64,000 bases of DNA. Source: Gaiella sp038230035. GTDB lineage: Bacteria > Actinomycetota > Thermoleophilia > Gaiellales > Gaiellaceae. The stretch covers positions 30,704 to 94,703 of the forward strand of contig JBBRNX010000012.1 in NCBI GenBank assembly GCA_038230035.1, written 5' to 3'. Every line of letters starts with the position of its first letter. Positions within the stretch are counted from its first letter, which is position 1. Of this stretch, positions 32,957 through 42,036 are shown piece by piece. The notes under the pieces were generated by a model that was not told where the DNA came from, made no database searches, and was given only the letters and a program-made list of their open reading frames with translations. The position numbers and the translations under genes were made by a program.

Positions 32957-33447
32957 GTCGTCCGGCGCGAATACGTGACGAACGAGAGCGGCACACCGGA
33001 CTCCGAGACGAGCCGCTCCCGCGACGTCTCCTCGAAACCACCCTCGTCGAAGCTGGGAAACACCGCGTCCCCGTCGACGTCGGCGTCGACCTCGGTCAGC
33101 AGAAGCTCGTCTGCGAGAGGCAGCGCCGTTGCATAGACGTGGGCGCCGCCGATCACGAACACCCGCGGTATGTCCGCGAGCAACTGCAGCGCTTGATCGA
33201 GAGAGCCGGCGCGCTCAGCCCCAGGCGCCTGCCAGCCAGGGTCGCGGCTGAGGACGACGTTCCGGCGACCGGGGAGCGGACGGTACGGAGCGGGCAGGGA
33301 GTCCCAGGTGCGACGGCCCATCACCACCGGATGCCCCATCGTGAGCTCCCGGAAATGCCGGGCGTCCTCGGGGATCCGCCACGGGATCCCGTTGTCGCGG
33401 CCGATCACCCCGCCGCGTGCAACAGCCGCGACGATCGAGATCCTCAC
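32953..33447 (-). CDS. folA: Dihydrofolate reductase
   Basis: A 164-aa DHFR: ISIVAAVARGGVIGRDNGIP with the W-R-I-P-E-D active-site loop (the acidic catalytic residue as E/D), GHPVVMGRRTWDSLP for NADPH, and VFVIGGAHVYATALPLADEL. It reduces dihydrofolate made by ThyA. The GTG at 33447 overlaps the thyA stop (GTGA). In a cell running tetrahydrofolate-linked C1 oxidation this maintains the cofactor pool. Confidence 0.95.
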   Translation of the reverse strand: MRISIVAAVARGGVIGRDNGIPWRIPEDARHFRELTMGHPVVMGRRTWDSLPAPYRPLPGRRNVVLSRDPGWQAPGAERAGSLDQALQLLADIPRVFVIGGAHVYATALPLADELLLTEVDADVDGDAVFPSFDEGGFEETSRERLVSESGVPLSFVTYSRRTT

Positions 33448-34268
33448 ACCGCGACCGGGGCTCTGATCGCCGGGTGGTGCTGGTAGTCGATCACCTCGAA
33501 GTCCTCGAACTCGTAGGCGAAGATCGACGCGGGGCGACGGCGCAGCTGCAACGAGGGAAATGGGAACGGTGGCCGCCCGAGAAGGGTCTCGACCTGCTCC
33601 CGGTGGTTGTCGTAGATGTGGCAGTCGCCACCGGTCCAGATCAACTCGCCGACCTCGAGGTCGACCTGTTGCGCGAGCATGTGCGTGAGGAGCGCGTAGC
33701 TCGCGAGGTTGAACGGGACGCCGAGGAAGACATCGGCGCTGCGCTGGTAGATCTGGCAGCTCAGCCGGCTGTCCGCCACGTAGAACTGGAACAGCGCGTG
33801 GCACGGCTGCAGCGCCATCTTCGGGAGATCGGCGACGTTCCAGGCGCTGACGACGATACGGCGCGAGTCCGGCTCCTCGCGGAGCAGGCGCACGACCTCC
33901 GCGATCTGGTCGACGTGCCCGCCGTCGGGCGTCGGCCAGCTTCGCCACTGGACGCCGTACACAGGCCCGAGGTCGCCGTCGTCGTCGGCCCACTCGTCCC
34001 AGATCGTGACGCCACGCTCCTGTAGCCAGCGGACGTTTCGTTCGCCGCGGAGGAACCAGAGCAGCTCCTGTGCCACAGACGGGAAGTGCACCTTCTTGGT
34101 CGTGACGAGTGGGAATCCCTCGGCCAGATCGAACCGCATCTGGTAGCCGAACACGCTCATCGTTCCTGTGCCGGTCCGATCCGACTTCGCGCTCCCTGTT
34201 GCGAAGACGTGCCGCGCGAAGTCCTCGTACTGCGACCGAACGCGACCAGTGGGAACGGCGTCACCCAT
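33444..34268 (-). CDS. thyA: Thymidylate synthase
   Basis: A 274-aa ThyA: DRTGTGTMSVFGYQMRFDL, the catalytic cysteine in LPKMALQPCHALFQFYVAD, and QRSADVFLGVPFNLASYALL for dUMP and folate. Makes dTMP from dUMP with methylene-THF, oxidising it to dihydrofolate. Heads the thyA-folA-DUF72 operon. Confidence 0.97.
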   Translation of the reverse strand: MGDAVPTGRVRSQYEDFARHVFATGSAKSDRTGTGTMSVFGYQMRFDLAEGFPLVTTKKVHFPSVAQELLWFLRGERNVRWLQERGVTIWDEWADDDGDLGPVYGVQWRSWPTPDGGHVDQIAEVVRLLREEPDSRRIVVSAWNVADLPKMALQPCHALFQFYVADSRLSCQIYQRSADVFLGVPFNLASYALLTHMLAQQVDLEVGELIWTGGDCHIYDNHREQVETLLGRPPFPFPSLQLRRRPASIFAYEFEDFEVIDYQHHPAIRAPVAV

Positions 34269-34308
34269 GTCCGAACCGACGATAGCCGTTGCGGCGGAGG
34301 CTGCCCGC

Positions 34309-34896
34309 CTACGTCGCGGTCGTCGTGAGCAATGGCTGCTTCGTGCCGCTGCGGACGACGATCCAGCCGTCGTACTCCTTCAGGTGGTACGGCGCGTTGA
34401 GGTCGACGGTCGTCGTCCCCGGGCCGACGGTGAAGGTGCCGCAGGGAGCTTCGAGCTTGCTGCGCTTCGTCAGCCAGAGCGTGTACGTCTGACCCGCGGG
34501 AAGCGCTGCGAGGCCGGCGATCTTGATCACCATCGGCCAGTTGCCGGCGCGATCGGCTCGAAGCACCGTGAGCGAGGCGCGTGCCCCGCCCGGGCCGGAC
34601 ATGGCGATCGTCCGCTCGACGTGAGCGGTCCTCCCGTGAGCACCGCCGAGCCAACCCGCGCCGAAGACGGCCAGGACGAACGCCGCAGCGATCAACAGAC
34701 CAGCTGCCCGTCGCCGCTTCGGGAACGCGATCACAGGCGTGGGCGGGGGCACCTTTGCCGTCCGCAGGTCGGGCGTCAGTTCGGGCGGCGGACCGGCCTC
34801 GAGAAGCATTTCGTGGACCCGGAGGAGTCGCGTCCGCTCCTCGGGCTCCAAGCCGTCGCCAACCAGTGCGTCGAAATCGAGCGGTTCGTCGCTCAC
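34309..34896 (-). CDS. RskA-type anti-sigma factor
   Basis: A 195-aa membrane protein: short cytoplasmic part (1-70), a basic stop (PKRRR), one membrane helix (AAGLLIAAAFVLAVFGAGWL) and an extracytoplasmic beta-rich RskA domain (WPMVIKIAGLAALPAGQTYT, YDGWIVVRSGTKQPLL). No zinc-finger cysteines are seen. GTG 34896 overlaps the sigma gene stop (GTGA), the usual arrangement of an ECF sigma factor and its membrane inhibitor. Confidence 0.85.
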   Translation of the reverse strand: MSDEPLDFDALVGDGLEPEERTRLLRVHEMLLEAGPPPELTPDLRTAKVPPPTPVIAFPKRRRAAGLLIAAAFVLAVFGAGWLGGAHGRTAHVERTIAMSGPGGARASLTVLRADRAGNWPMVIKIAGLAALPAGQTYTLWLTKRSKLEAPCGTFTVGPGTTTVDLNAPYHLKEYDGWIVVRSGTKQPLLTTTAT

Positions 34897-35438
34897 GCGA
34901 GCTCCTCTTCGAGCACGTTGGCAAGCCGTGCGAGCGCGCTTCTCGTCCTCGTCTTCACGGTGCCGAGCGGGATGTTCAGGAAGTCGGCGATCTCGCTCTG
35001 CGACAAGCCGCTCCAGTAGGCCAGCTCGATCATGGGGCGTTCGTGCACGGGCAGCGTCTCGAGAGCGCGATGAACGCGCCATGACACCCAACCTGCCTCG
35101 GCCTGCTCAGGTGGCCCGGCCTCCGAGCTTGCGAGGTCGGGTGGCTCGGCGACCGGCTCCGGCCGCTTCCGGAAGCCGTCGACGATGGCGTTTCGCGCGA
35201 TTGCGAACAACCACGAGGACCCGGCGCCACGGCTCGGGTTGTAGCTCCGCGCGGATCTCCAGACAGCCGCAAAGACCTCCTGAGTTGCGTCCTCGGCCCG
35301 ACCGCGATCACCGAGCCGGCGCAGTGCTAGGGCGAGGACGGCCCGCGCGTAGCGGCGGTACAGCTCCTCGAACGCGTCGCGGTCACCCGAGGCGACTCGT
35401 CCGAGCAGGTCGCCGTCCGTGCGTCCTGTGTCGTCCAC
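34893..35438 (-). CDS. ECF RNA polymerase sigma factor (SigK-like)
   Basis: A 181-aa ECF sigma: region 2 FEELYRRYARAVLALALRRL and AEDATQEVFAAVWRSARSYN, GSSWLFAIARNAIVDGFRKR, and region 4 with LPVHERPMIELAYWSGLSQS and IADFLNIPLGTVKTRTRSAL. The GTG at 35438 is used because region 2 begins soon after; the open frame to 36413 is an artefact. Paired with the RskA-like inhibitor immediately downstream. Confidence 0.9.
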   Translation of the reverse strand: MDDTGRTDGDLLGRVASGDRDAFEELYRRYARAVLALALRRLGDRGRAEDATQEVFAAVWRSARSYNPSRGAGSSWLFAIARNAIVDGFRKRPEPVAEPPDLASSEAGPPEQAEAGWVSWRVHRALETLPVHERPMIELAYWSGLSQSEIADFLNIPLGTVKTRTRSALARLANVLEEELA

Positions 35439-35566
35439 GCGGGAGATGCTTGCCGTTGCGGCGGTCGAAGGCAAGGTGCGAGGCGTCGTCGCCCGCACAG
35501 GGAGTCGGATCGCAACGTCCACCTCCTGCACTACGTCCTTGGGCGCACCGCGGATTGCGGGAGGCG

Positions 35567-36736
35567 TCATGCGGGGTGGCGCCCGTCCTCGGGTTGGTCG
35601 CGGACGAGCTCGAGGGTCGCGCAATGCAGGCCCGCGATCGCAAACCGATGACTCTCCGAGAAGTCCACCTGCAGCACCTCGATACCCGCCTTCTCGAGTC
35701 GATCGACGACAGTCGGCGACCCAGCGTTCATGATCACCTTGCCGGGCTCGAGCGTCACCGCGTTGACCGCGAGTCCCCAGTACTCGTCGAGCGGGACCTC
35801 GATCACGTGCCAGTCGTCCCGCATCAAACGACGGACGAACCCGTAGTCGACGAGATGCGGCGCGAGCACCGCGACCCGGTGGTCGGGAACCATCAGGAAC
35901 ATGTCCGCGTGCGACGTGCCGATGTTGCCGTCGCCAATCGACTCGACCCAGCCCGGCGAATGCGTCGTGATCAACTCGACCCCGAGCCCGTCGAGGACGA
36001 ACTCGAGCTGCCGCAGCCCCTCTTCGTTCGCGACGACGCTCTCGTTGAAGACGAAGGTCTTCGAGTCGAGCCAGCGGCCGGCGCCGGGCTCGCCCACGCC
36101 CGTGCCGTGGATCGTGAGGTAAATCGGCACCTGGAGAGCGGTCAGCACCTTCGACCAGATCACCTCGCGTCCACGCTGCCACGAACCGAGACCCATGCGA
36201 TGGACGATCGCGCCGCCGCGGACGACGAGCCCGCCGCCGGCCAGCGTGACGAGGTTCTTCAGATAGCCGTACGCGCCGAGCGCCGGCACGGGCGGCTCGA
36301 TGTAGTTGACGCGGACGCCGTTCCGCTCGAGCAGGTCGTAGTACTCGTCGAACTGCGCCTGCAGGCGCCCGAGATCGGCGTTGCCGGCCGACGAGGAGTA
36401 GTAGTACTGCCATTCGCGGGCGTACTCGGGCCTGGTCTCATTCTCCGTCGGCCGTGAGACGAGAACCTCGCGCAACCGACCGACGCCTTCTGCGCCCCAG
36501 CGGCGGCCCCAGATCTGGTCGACCTCGTCGTAGAAGTCGGTCTCGTGCAGCATCCAGTTGTGCAGCGGCTTTCCCGGCTCGAACCAGGGCAGGGCGTCGA
36601 CGACTGCTTCCTCGTCGTGTGTAGCTGCTGGACGCGGTGACGAGTAGCTCAGCGGGATCGTTACGCCGTCAGCCGTACGAACCGGAACGGGACCGACTCT
36701 CGAGCGCCTGTCTCGGGGGTTACCGCCACGTTGCAC
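35567..36736 (-). CDS. Amidinotransferase/dimethylargininase-family protein
   Basis: About 389 aa, guanidine-modifying pentein fold. NWMLHETDFYDEVDQIWGRR, MGLGSWQRGREVIWSKVL, catalytic His-Asp in GTSHADMFLMVPDHRVAVLA and catalytic Cys in IAGLHCATLELVRD are all present. The family includes arginine deiminase, DDAH (releases methylamine or dimethylamine from methylarginines) and amidinotransferases. The start is uncertain: ATG 36787 lies inside a perfect palindrome and is unlikely, so GTG 36736 is given. It follows sodA on the same strand after a hairpin. Confidence 0.8.
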   Translation of the reverse strand: MQRGGNPRDRRSRVGPVPVRTADGVTIPLSYSSPRPAATHDEEAVVDALPWFEPGKPLHNWMLHETDFYDEVDQIWGRRWGAEGVGRLREVLVSRPTENETRPEYAREWQYYYSSSAGNADLGRLQAQFDEYYDLLERNGVRVNYIEPPVPALGAYGYLKNLVTLAGGGLVVRGGAIVHRMGLGSWQRGREVIWSKVLTALQVPIYLTIHGTGVGEPGAGRWLDSKTFVFNESVVANEEGLRQLEFVLDGLGVELITTHSPGWVESIGDGNIGTSHADMFLMVPDHRVAVLAPHLVDYGFVRRLMRDDWHVIEVPLDEYWGLAVNAVTLEPGKVIMNAGSPTVVDRLEKAGIEVLQVDFSESHRFAIAGLHCATLELVRDQPEDGRHPA

Positions 36737-36764
36737 CTTCCAGTTTCGCGCCGGCAGTCTCGAC

Positions 36765-36798
36765 GTCCAGGGGCTGTGACATGTCACAGCCCCTGGAC
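36765..36798. terminator. 34-bp perfect palindrome after sodA
   Basis: GTCCAGGGGCTGTGACA followed at once by its exact 17-base complement, 11 bases past the sodA stop (minus strand). It probably ends the sodA transcript in either direction. Loopless, so cruciform or fold-back RNA is expected. Confidence 0.7.
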
Positions 36799-36809
36799 TA
36801 TCGCATTTC

Positions 36810-37421
<612 letters not shown>

Positions 37422-37523
37422 TTTCGTGCTCCTTTCCTGGGACTCCTTGTCCGGTTCGTCAGTTCTACGTCAAGGATATGCTCCGGCGCGTCCCTGCCGA
37501 AGCGAACGCGAGAGGAAACGCGC

Positions 37524-38132
37524 ATGAATGTCGAGGAGATCACCCCCCGCGAGCTGAAGCCGGCGCTTCTCCAACTCGACGGGATCTCCCGGATCACGAT
37601 GGAGGCCCACCATAGGCTGTATCAGGGATATGTCAAGAAGCGGAACGAGATCCTCGCGGAGCTCGCGACGGTCGATCGTGCCGGTGCGAACCAGGTCTAT
37701 TCGCAGTTCCGCTCGCTTAAGGTCGATCTCACGTTTGCAGTCGGTGCGATCAAGAACCACGAGGTCTACTTCGAGCATCTCGGCGGCTCGGGCGGCGACC
37801 CGGACGGAGCAATCGGCGATCTCATCAAGCGCGACTTCGACTCCGTGGGCGCCTGGCGCGAAGACCTGCGGGCGACGGGCATCGCTGGACGCGGCTGGGC
37901 GTGGACGGCCTACGATTGGGACGAGGGCCGTCTCGCCAATTACATCGGCGATGCCCAGAACACGTACCCGGTGTGGAACGCAACCCCGCTCGTCGCGCTC
38001 GACGTGCACGAGCACGCCTATTTCCTCGACTACCAGACCGATCGCCCCGCCTACATCGACGCGTTCTTCGCGAACCTCGACTGGGACGTTGTGAACGGCT
38101 GGGTCGCCGCGTACAGCATCCCGACCTCGTAG
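37524..38132 (+). CDS. Atypical Fe/Mn superoxide dismutase homologue
   Basis: A 202-aa SOD-fold protein divergent from sodA. The four metal ligands can be aligned: H29 (MEAHHRLYQGYVKK), H79 (AIKNHEVYFEHLGG), D160 and H164 (VALDVHEHAYFLDYQ). Other near-invariant residues differ: the second His pair of the HHxKHH motif is lost, NHSLFW is NHEVYF, and the DxWEH Trp is His (DVHEH). ATG 37524 has AGAGGA upstream. It may still dismutate superoxide with changed metal or gating, or have another role. Confidence 0.85.
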   Translation: MNVEEITPRELKPALLQLDGISRITMEAHHRLYQGYVKKRNEILAELATVDRAGANQVYSQFRSLKVDLTFAVGAIKNHEVYFEHLGGSGGDPDGAIGDLIKRDFDSVGAWREDLRATGIAGRGWAWTAYDWDEGRLANYIGDAQNTYPVWNATPLVALDVHEHAYFLDYQTDRPAYIDAFFANLDWDVVNGWVAAYSIPTS

Positions 38133-38152
38133 GGTCGAGGCTTGCCTCGCCC
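38131..38152. repeat. Imperfect family A hairpin (AGGGTCGAGGC-TT-GCCTCGCCC)
   Basis: Lies directly after the atypical SOD stop and before plsY; same core GAGGC..GCCTC as other family A copies. Confidence 0.6.
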
Positions 38153-38176
38153 GGCTGACGCGCTACGGTTCCGGAG

Positions 38177-38779
38177 ATGACTGCCGCTCTCATCGTCGCC
38201 GGCGGATATTTGCTGGGCTCGATCCCGTTCGGCTACTGGGTTGTCCGCTGGCTGAAGGGCACGGATATCCGCGAGCAGGGGAGTGGCAACATCGGTGCGA
38301 CGAACGTCTGGCGCGTGTACGGACGCTGGCTCGGGATCCCGATCGTGCTGCTCGACGTCGCCAAAGGGTTCGTGCCCGCGATCGTCGGGCTGCTTGTCGC
38401 GGGTCAGCTGATCGGCGTGCTGGCAGGAGCGGCGGCGATGCTCGGTCATTGGCGGCCTCTGTATCTCAAGCTTGCCAAGGGCGGGAAGACCGTTGCGACC
38501 GGAGGTGGAGTGACGCTCGCGCTCGCGCCACGGGCCGCGGGCTGCTGCATTGCGGTGTGGGTCGTCATCTTCCTCGTCACGCGCTACTCGTCCGTGGCCT
38601 CGATCGTCGCATCGCTCACCTTGCCGTTGTTTGCGTGGGTCTTCGGTGCCGGCTGGCCTGTCGTCACGTTTGGCCTGCTCGCGGCCTTCGCCGTTCTCCT
38701 TCTGCACAAGGACAACATCCGCCGCCTCTTCAAGGGCACCGAGAGCCGGTTCGAGTTCCGCAAAGCGGTACAGATCTGA
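38177..38779 (+). CDS. plsY: Acyl-phosphate glycerol-3-phosphate acyltransferase PlsY
   Basis: A 200-aa polytopic membrane enzyme with the PlsY signatures: LLGSIPFGYWVVRWLKG, the substrate loop GSGNIGATNVWRVYG and the third-motif region LAKGGKTVATGGGV; the usual GH-N of motif 2-3 reads GHW. It acylates glycerol-3-phosphate from acyl-phosphate, the first step of phospholipid synthesis. The stop overlaps the start of the secreted protein gene. Confidence 0.9.
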   Translation: MTAALIVAGGYLLGSIPFGYWVVRWLKGTDIREQGSGNIGATNVWRVYGRWLGIPIVLLDVAKGFVPAIVGLLVAGQLIGVLAGAAAMLGHWRPLYLKLAKGGKTVATGGGVTLALAPRAAGCCIAVWVVIFLVTRYSSVASIVASLTLPLFAWVFGAGWPVVTFGLLAAFAVLLLHKDNIRRLFKGTESRFEFRKAVQI

Positions 38780-40059
38780 GACGTGTCGCGCTCCTGGTCG
38801 TGCTACTCGCGGCCGGTGTTCTCTGGGCCACGGCTGGTCCAGCGAGCGCCGCAGCGACATCGTCGTGGTGCGGCACTCCAGGCACAGTCGACCGGCTGCC
38901 GCAGGGGAATCCCGGCGCGCCGGTGCACGAGATCTATGCGATCCCGTCCGACGGCACCGATCGGCTGTCGGCTCTCGTCGGGACGCAGATGCAGACCGAC
39001 GCCGAGATCATCGACGGGTGGTGGCGCGGCCAGGATCCGAGCCGCACTCCGCGGTTCGACACGCTCGGCTTCAGCTGCGGCCCGCAGCTCGACATCTCCC
39101 TCGTGAAGCTGAACTCGACGGCCGCGGAGCTCCAGCCGATCGGCAGTCGTTTCGGCCGGATCATCGCCGGGCTGAGTGCGGCCGGGTTCGGGTCGAACGT
39201 CACGAAGTACGTCGTCTACTACGACGGGCCGAACGACGGCTCGAACATCTGTGGCGAAGGGGCCGGGTCAGCCGAAGGCGAGGGAGTCGCGATCGTGTTC
39301 GTCAACGCCTGTGCCGGCGTGCCGAACTCGGTCGTGGCGGCGCACGAACTGCTCCATTCGCTCGGCGCTCTACCCTCGCCGGGACCACCGCACCCCTGTC
39401 CCGGAGACGACGGTCACCCGTGCGACTCGCCGCTCGACATCCTCTACCCCTCGGCCAACGGCACCGATCTCTCCGGCCTGACGCTCGACGTCGGGCGCGA
39501 CGACTACTACGGTCACTCCGGCTCGTGGTTCGACATCCAGGACTCGCGCTGGCTCCGCCACCTCGATACACCGCAGTCGCACCTCTCCGTCGTGATTCAG
39601 GGCGTCGGCACCGTCACGAGCGACGTGCCCGGAATCGCGTGCACGGCATCGTGCGAATCCGACTGGGACGCGAACCAGCCGGTCGGGCTCGCGGCGGTCG
39701 CCGGGCCTGGGATGCGCTTCGTCCGTTGGTCGGGGGGTTGCACCAGCACCTTCGAGTGCACGGTCTCTCTCGCGTCGGCGACGTCGGTTACCGCTCTGTT
39801 TGCACCCGCGACGTTCCCGTTGACGATCTCCGTCACCGGGCGCGGTGGCGTTCGGACGAGCTCGTCGGCGGTCGCCTGCAGCTCGCGTTGCCGGCAGGCG
39901 GTCGTCTCCTACACCCCCATCTCGCTTCGCGCGGTGCCGACCGTTGGCTGGCGTTTCTCGCGCTGGGCCGGAGCCTGCAAGGGGACACGCCTGACGTGCT
40001 CGCTGCCGCTGACGAGCTCTGCGGCAGCGCGCGCGGTGTTCGTCAAGCGGAAGAAGTAG
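38776..40059 (+). CDS. Secreted HExxH protein with two InlB-B-like repeat domains
   Basis: About 427 aa. The only start that gives a proper signal peptide (MRRVALLVVLLAAGVLWATA, cut near ASA-AA) is a CTG at 38776, forming CTGA with the plsY stop, like the GTGA/ATGA junctions elsewhere; a GTG further in lacks the basic n-region. Residues about 190-200 hold VVAAHELLHSLGALP, an HExxHxxG metallopeptidase motif. Residues about 275-425 contain two divergent InlB-B-type repeats (GMRFVRWSGGCTSTFECTVS and VGWRFSRWAGACKGTRLTCS) with paired cysteines. Extracytoplasmic protease or adhesin-like enzyme; substrate unknown. Its end overlaps the convergent MFS gene by 17 nt. Confidence 0.75.
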   Translation: MRRVALLVVLLAAGVLWATAGPASAAATSSWCGTPGTVDRLPQGNPGAPVHEIYAIPSDGTDRLSALVGTQMQTDAEIIDGWWRGQDPSRTPRFDTLGFSCGPQLDISLVKLNSTAAELQPIGSRFGRIIAGLSAAGFGSNVTKYVVYYDGPNDGSNICGEGAGSAEGEGVAIVFVNACAGVPNSVVAAHELLHSLGALPSPGPPHPCPGDDGHPCDSPLDILYPSANGTDLSGLTLDVGRDDYYGHSGSWFDIQDSRWLRHLDTPQSHLSVVIQGVGTVTSDVPGIACTASCESDWDANQPVGLAAVAGPGMRFVRWSGGCTSTFECTVSLASATSVTALFAPATFPLTISVTGRGGVRTSSSAVACSSRCRQAVVSYTPISLRAVPTVGWRFSRWAGACKGTRLTCSLPLTSSAAARAVFVKRKK

Positions 40060-41212
40060 CCCTCAGCCTTAGCATCGCCACGACACCGAGAGCCGGTCCG
40101 ATCGCGAGCATCGCGAACGCCCAGCGCCAACCGACCGCGTCGCGTGCGATCGGGATCAGCCAGATCGTCGCCACCGTGAGTGTGAAGCCGACCGCGAGCT
40201 GCAGGGCGAGGGCGGTGCCGACGTATGCCTGCTCGGCGTGCTCCGTCACGAGCGTCGAGAACTGTGCCGAGTCCGCGATGACCGTGATGCCCCAGAGGAG
40301 TCCCACTGCGATCGCCGCCCAGCGTGGGAGCACTCCGATGGTGAGCGCGCAGAGGCCCGAGCACACCATCGCCGCCGCCGTGACCTCGGCTCTGCCTAGC
40401 CTGTCGCCGAGCAGGCCGCCTACGACGCAGCCGAGCGCACCCACTCCGATGACCGCGAAGGTCATCAGCGCCGCGGCGCTGCGGGTCGCGAACAGCGAGT
40501 CCGACGCGAAAACGAAGAACCACGCCCACATTGCGTACAGCTCCCACATATGTCCGAAGTAGCCGAGCGAGGAGAGACGTACGCCGCGGTTCGCGAACAC
40601 GAGTCTCGCCTGTCTCGGGTCGACCACCGCGCGCGGGAACGGGTACGGCCCCTCCGGCACGGCGAGCAGGGCGATCACTCCGCCGACAACCGTGAGCAGG
40701 GAGGTGATTACGATCACGCTGCGCCAACCGAGCCCGCCAAGGCCGTTGACCAGGTGAGGTGAGGCCGAGCCCAGCGTCAACGCGCCGACGAGCACCCCGA
40801 GTGCCGTTCCACGTCCGCGGCGGAACCATGTCGACATCAGCTTCAGCGCCGGCGGGTAGACGCCCGCGAGGAAGAAGCCGGTTGCGAACCGGAGTGGGAT
40901 CGCTGCGCCGGGGCCGTGAACGAGCGCGAGCAGAGCATTCGCGCCCGCTGCCCCGAGCGAGCCGGCGAAGATGACATAGCGGGGAGCCACGACATCGGCG
41001 AGGTTCACGAGCGACGACGCGAGTGCGCCCGCAACGAAGCCGAGCTGGACCGCGATCGTGAGCCAGGACGCCGAGGTGCGGGAGAGATCCCAGTCGGCGC
41101 GGAGCTGAGGTATCACGGCCGAGGCCGAGAACCAGGTCGCCATCGAGAGGACGAGCGCCAGCGCGAGCAAGCCGAGTGCCCGCTGGGCGCCGGCGGGAGC
41201 GCGGTCGTTCAT
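40043..41212 (-). CDS. MFS transporter
   Basis: A 389-aa major facilitator protein with 12 predicted helices; STWFRRGRGTALGVLVGALT sits in the conserved loop 2-3/motif A-like position and GGLLGDRLGRAEVTAAAMVC repeats it in the second half. Start ATG 41212 overlaps the fpg stop (ATGA). Substrate unknown; no regulator nearby. Confidence 0.85.
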   Translation of the reverse strand: MNDRAPAGAQRALGLLALALVLSMATWFSASAVIPQLRADWDLSRTSASWLTIAVQLGFVAGALASSLVNLADVVAPRYVIFAGSLGAAGANALLALVHGPGAAIPLRFATGFFLAGVYPPALKLMSTWFRRGRGTALGVLVGALTLGSASPHLVNGLGGLGWRSVIVITSLLTVVGGVIALLAVPEGPYPFPRAVVDPRQARLVFANRGVRLSSLGYFGHMWELYAMWAWFFVFASDSLFATRSAAALMTFAVIGVGALGCVVGGLLGDRLGRAEVTAAAMVCSGLCALTIGVLPRWAAIAVGLLWGITVIADSAQFSTLVTEHAEQAYVGTALALQLAVGFTLTVATIWLIPIARDAVGWRWAFAMLAIGPALGVVAMLRLRATSSA

Positions 41213-42036
41213 CTGAGGAGCCGAGACATGCGCCGATCTTTCAGCTCGCGGCCGCCCGTCTGGCAGGTCGGGCAGTAGTAAATCGTGTGCTCCTCGAAGT
41301 CGACGCGCCGGATCGTAGTGCCGCATACCGCGCACGGCTGGCCGAGGCGGTTGTGGATAAGGTAGACGTCATTGTCTCCCTTGCCGGCTTCGCGGAGTAG
41401 GAGCGCTCGCGTGAGGTCGTCTTCGATCGCCGCGCCGAGTCGCTCTACCTCGTCGCTGCCGAGCTGCGTCGAGAGCGCGAAAGGGGAGAAGCGCGCACGC
41501 CAGAGGATCTCGTTGGCGTGGGCGCGACCGATGCCAGTGAGCGCACGCTGGTCGCGAAGCAGCGGATGAAGCTGTCGCCGTTCGCGTCCGAGAATCTCGC
41601 GGAACGTCGCGCGCGGGAGGCCCAGTGCGTCCGGTCCGAGGTGTGCGAGCTCTGCGTCGAGGGCCGTCGGGGTGAGGAGCCAGACTCCAGCGCGCTTCTT
41701 CTTCCCTCCCTCGGTCAGGGCGAGCTCGCCTCCGTCGTCGAAGCGGAGCCGGAACATTGGCGTCTTCGGGGTCTTCGCGCCGGGTGCGTGGTAGCGCAGG
41801 CGGCCGGCGCTCATCAGGTGGACGCGCAGGACGAGCTCGCGGTCGTCGGTCGGGAAGAGCAGGTTCTTGCCGCGCCGGCGCGCACCTGCAAAGCGACGGC
41901 CGGCTAGCGAGGCGAGCGGCGGGTCGAACGTCTTCAGCGTCGCGATGTGCGCCGGGCCGGCCTGCTCGACGGGCGCGCGCGAGACGAGCGGGCTCAGCTC
42001 TCGCACCCAGGCTTCGACCTCCGGTAGCTCAGGCAT
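41209..42036 (-). CDS. Fpg/Nei-family DNA glycosylase
   Basis: A 275-aa bifunctional glycosylase/AP lyase: mature N-terminal proline nucleophile (MPELPEVEAWVRELSPLVSR), H2TH region (LTGIGRAHANEILWRARFSP) and a C-terminal zinc finger CAVCGTTIRR...YYCPTCQ. It removes oxidised purines or pyrimidines. ATG 42036 overlaps the BKACE gene by 8 nt. Whether Fpg or Nei-like is not settled. Confidence 0.9.
   Translation of the reverse strand: MPELPEVEAWVRELSPLVSRAPVEQAGPAHIATLKTFDPPLASLAGRRFAGARRRGKNLLFPTDDRELVLRVHLMSAGRLRYHAPGAKTPKTPMFRLRFDDGGELALTEGGKKKRAGVWLLTPTALDAELAHLGPDALGLPRATFREILGRERRQLHPLLRDQRALTGIGRAHANEILWRARFSPFALSTQLGSDEVERLGAAIEDDLTRALLLREAGKGDNDVYLIHNRLGQPCAVCGTTIRRVDFEEHTIYYCPTCQTGGRELKDRRMSRLLR

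Noticed and set aside
35567..36787. ATG 36787 as start of the amidinotransferase
   Set aside because: The codon is within a perfect 34-bp palindrome just after sodA, lacks a ribosome site, and the first 40 residues are not family-like.
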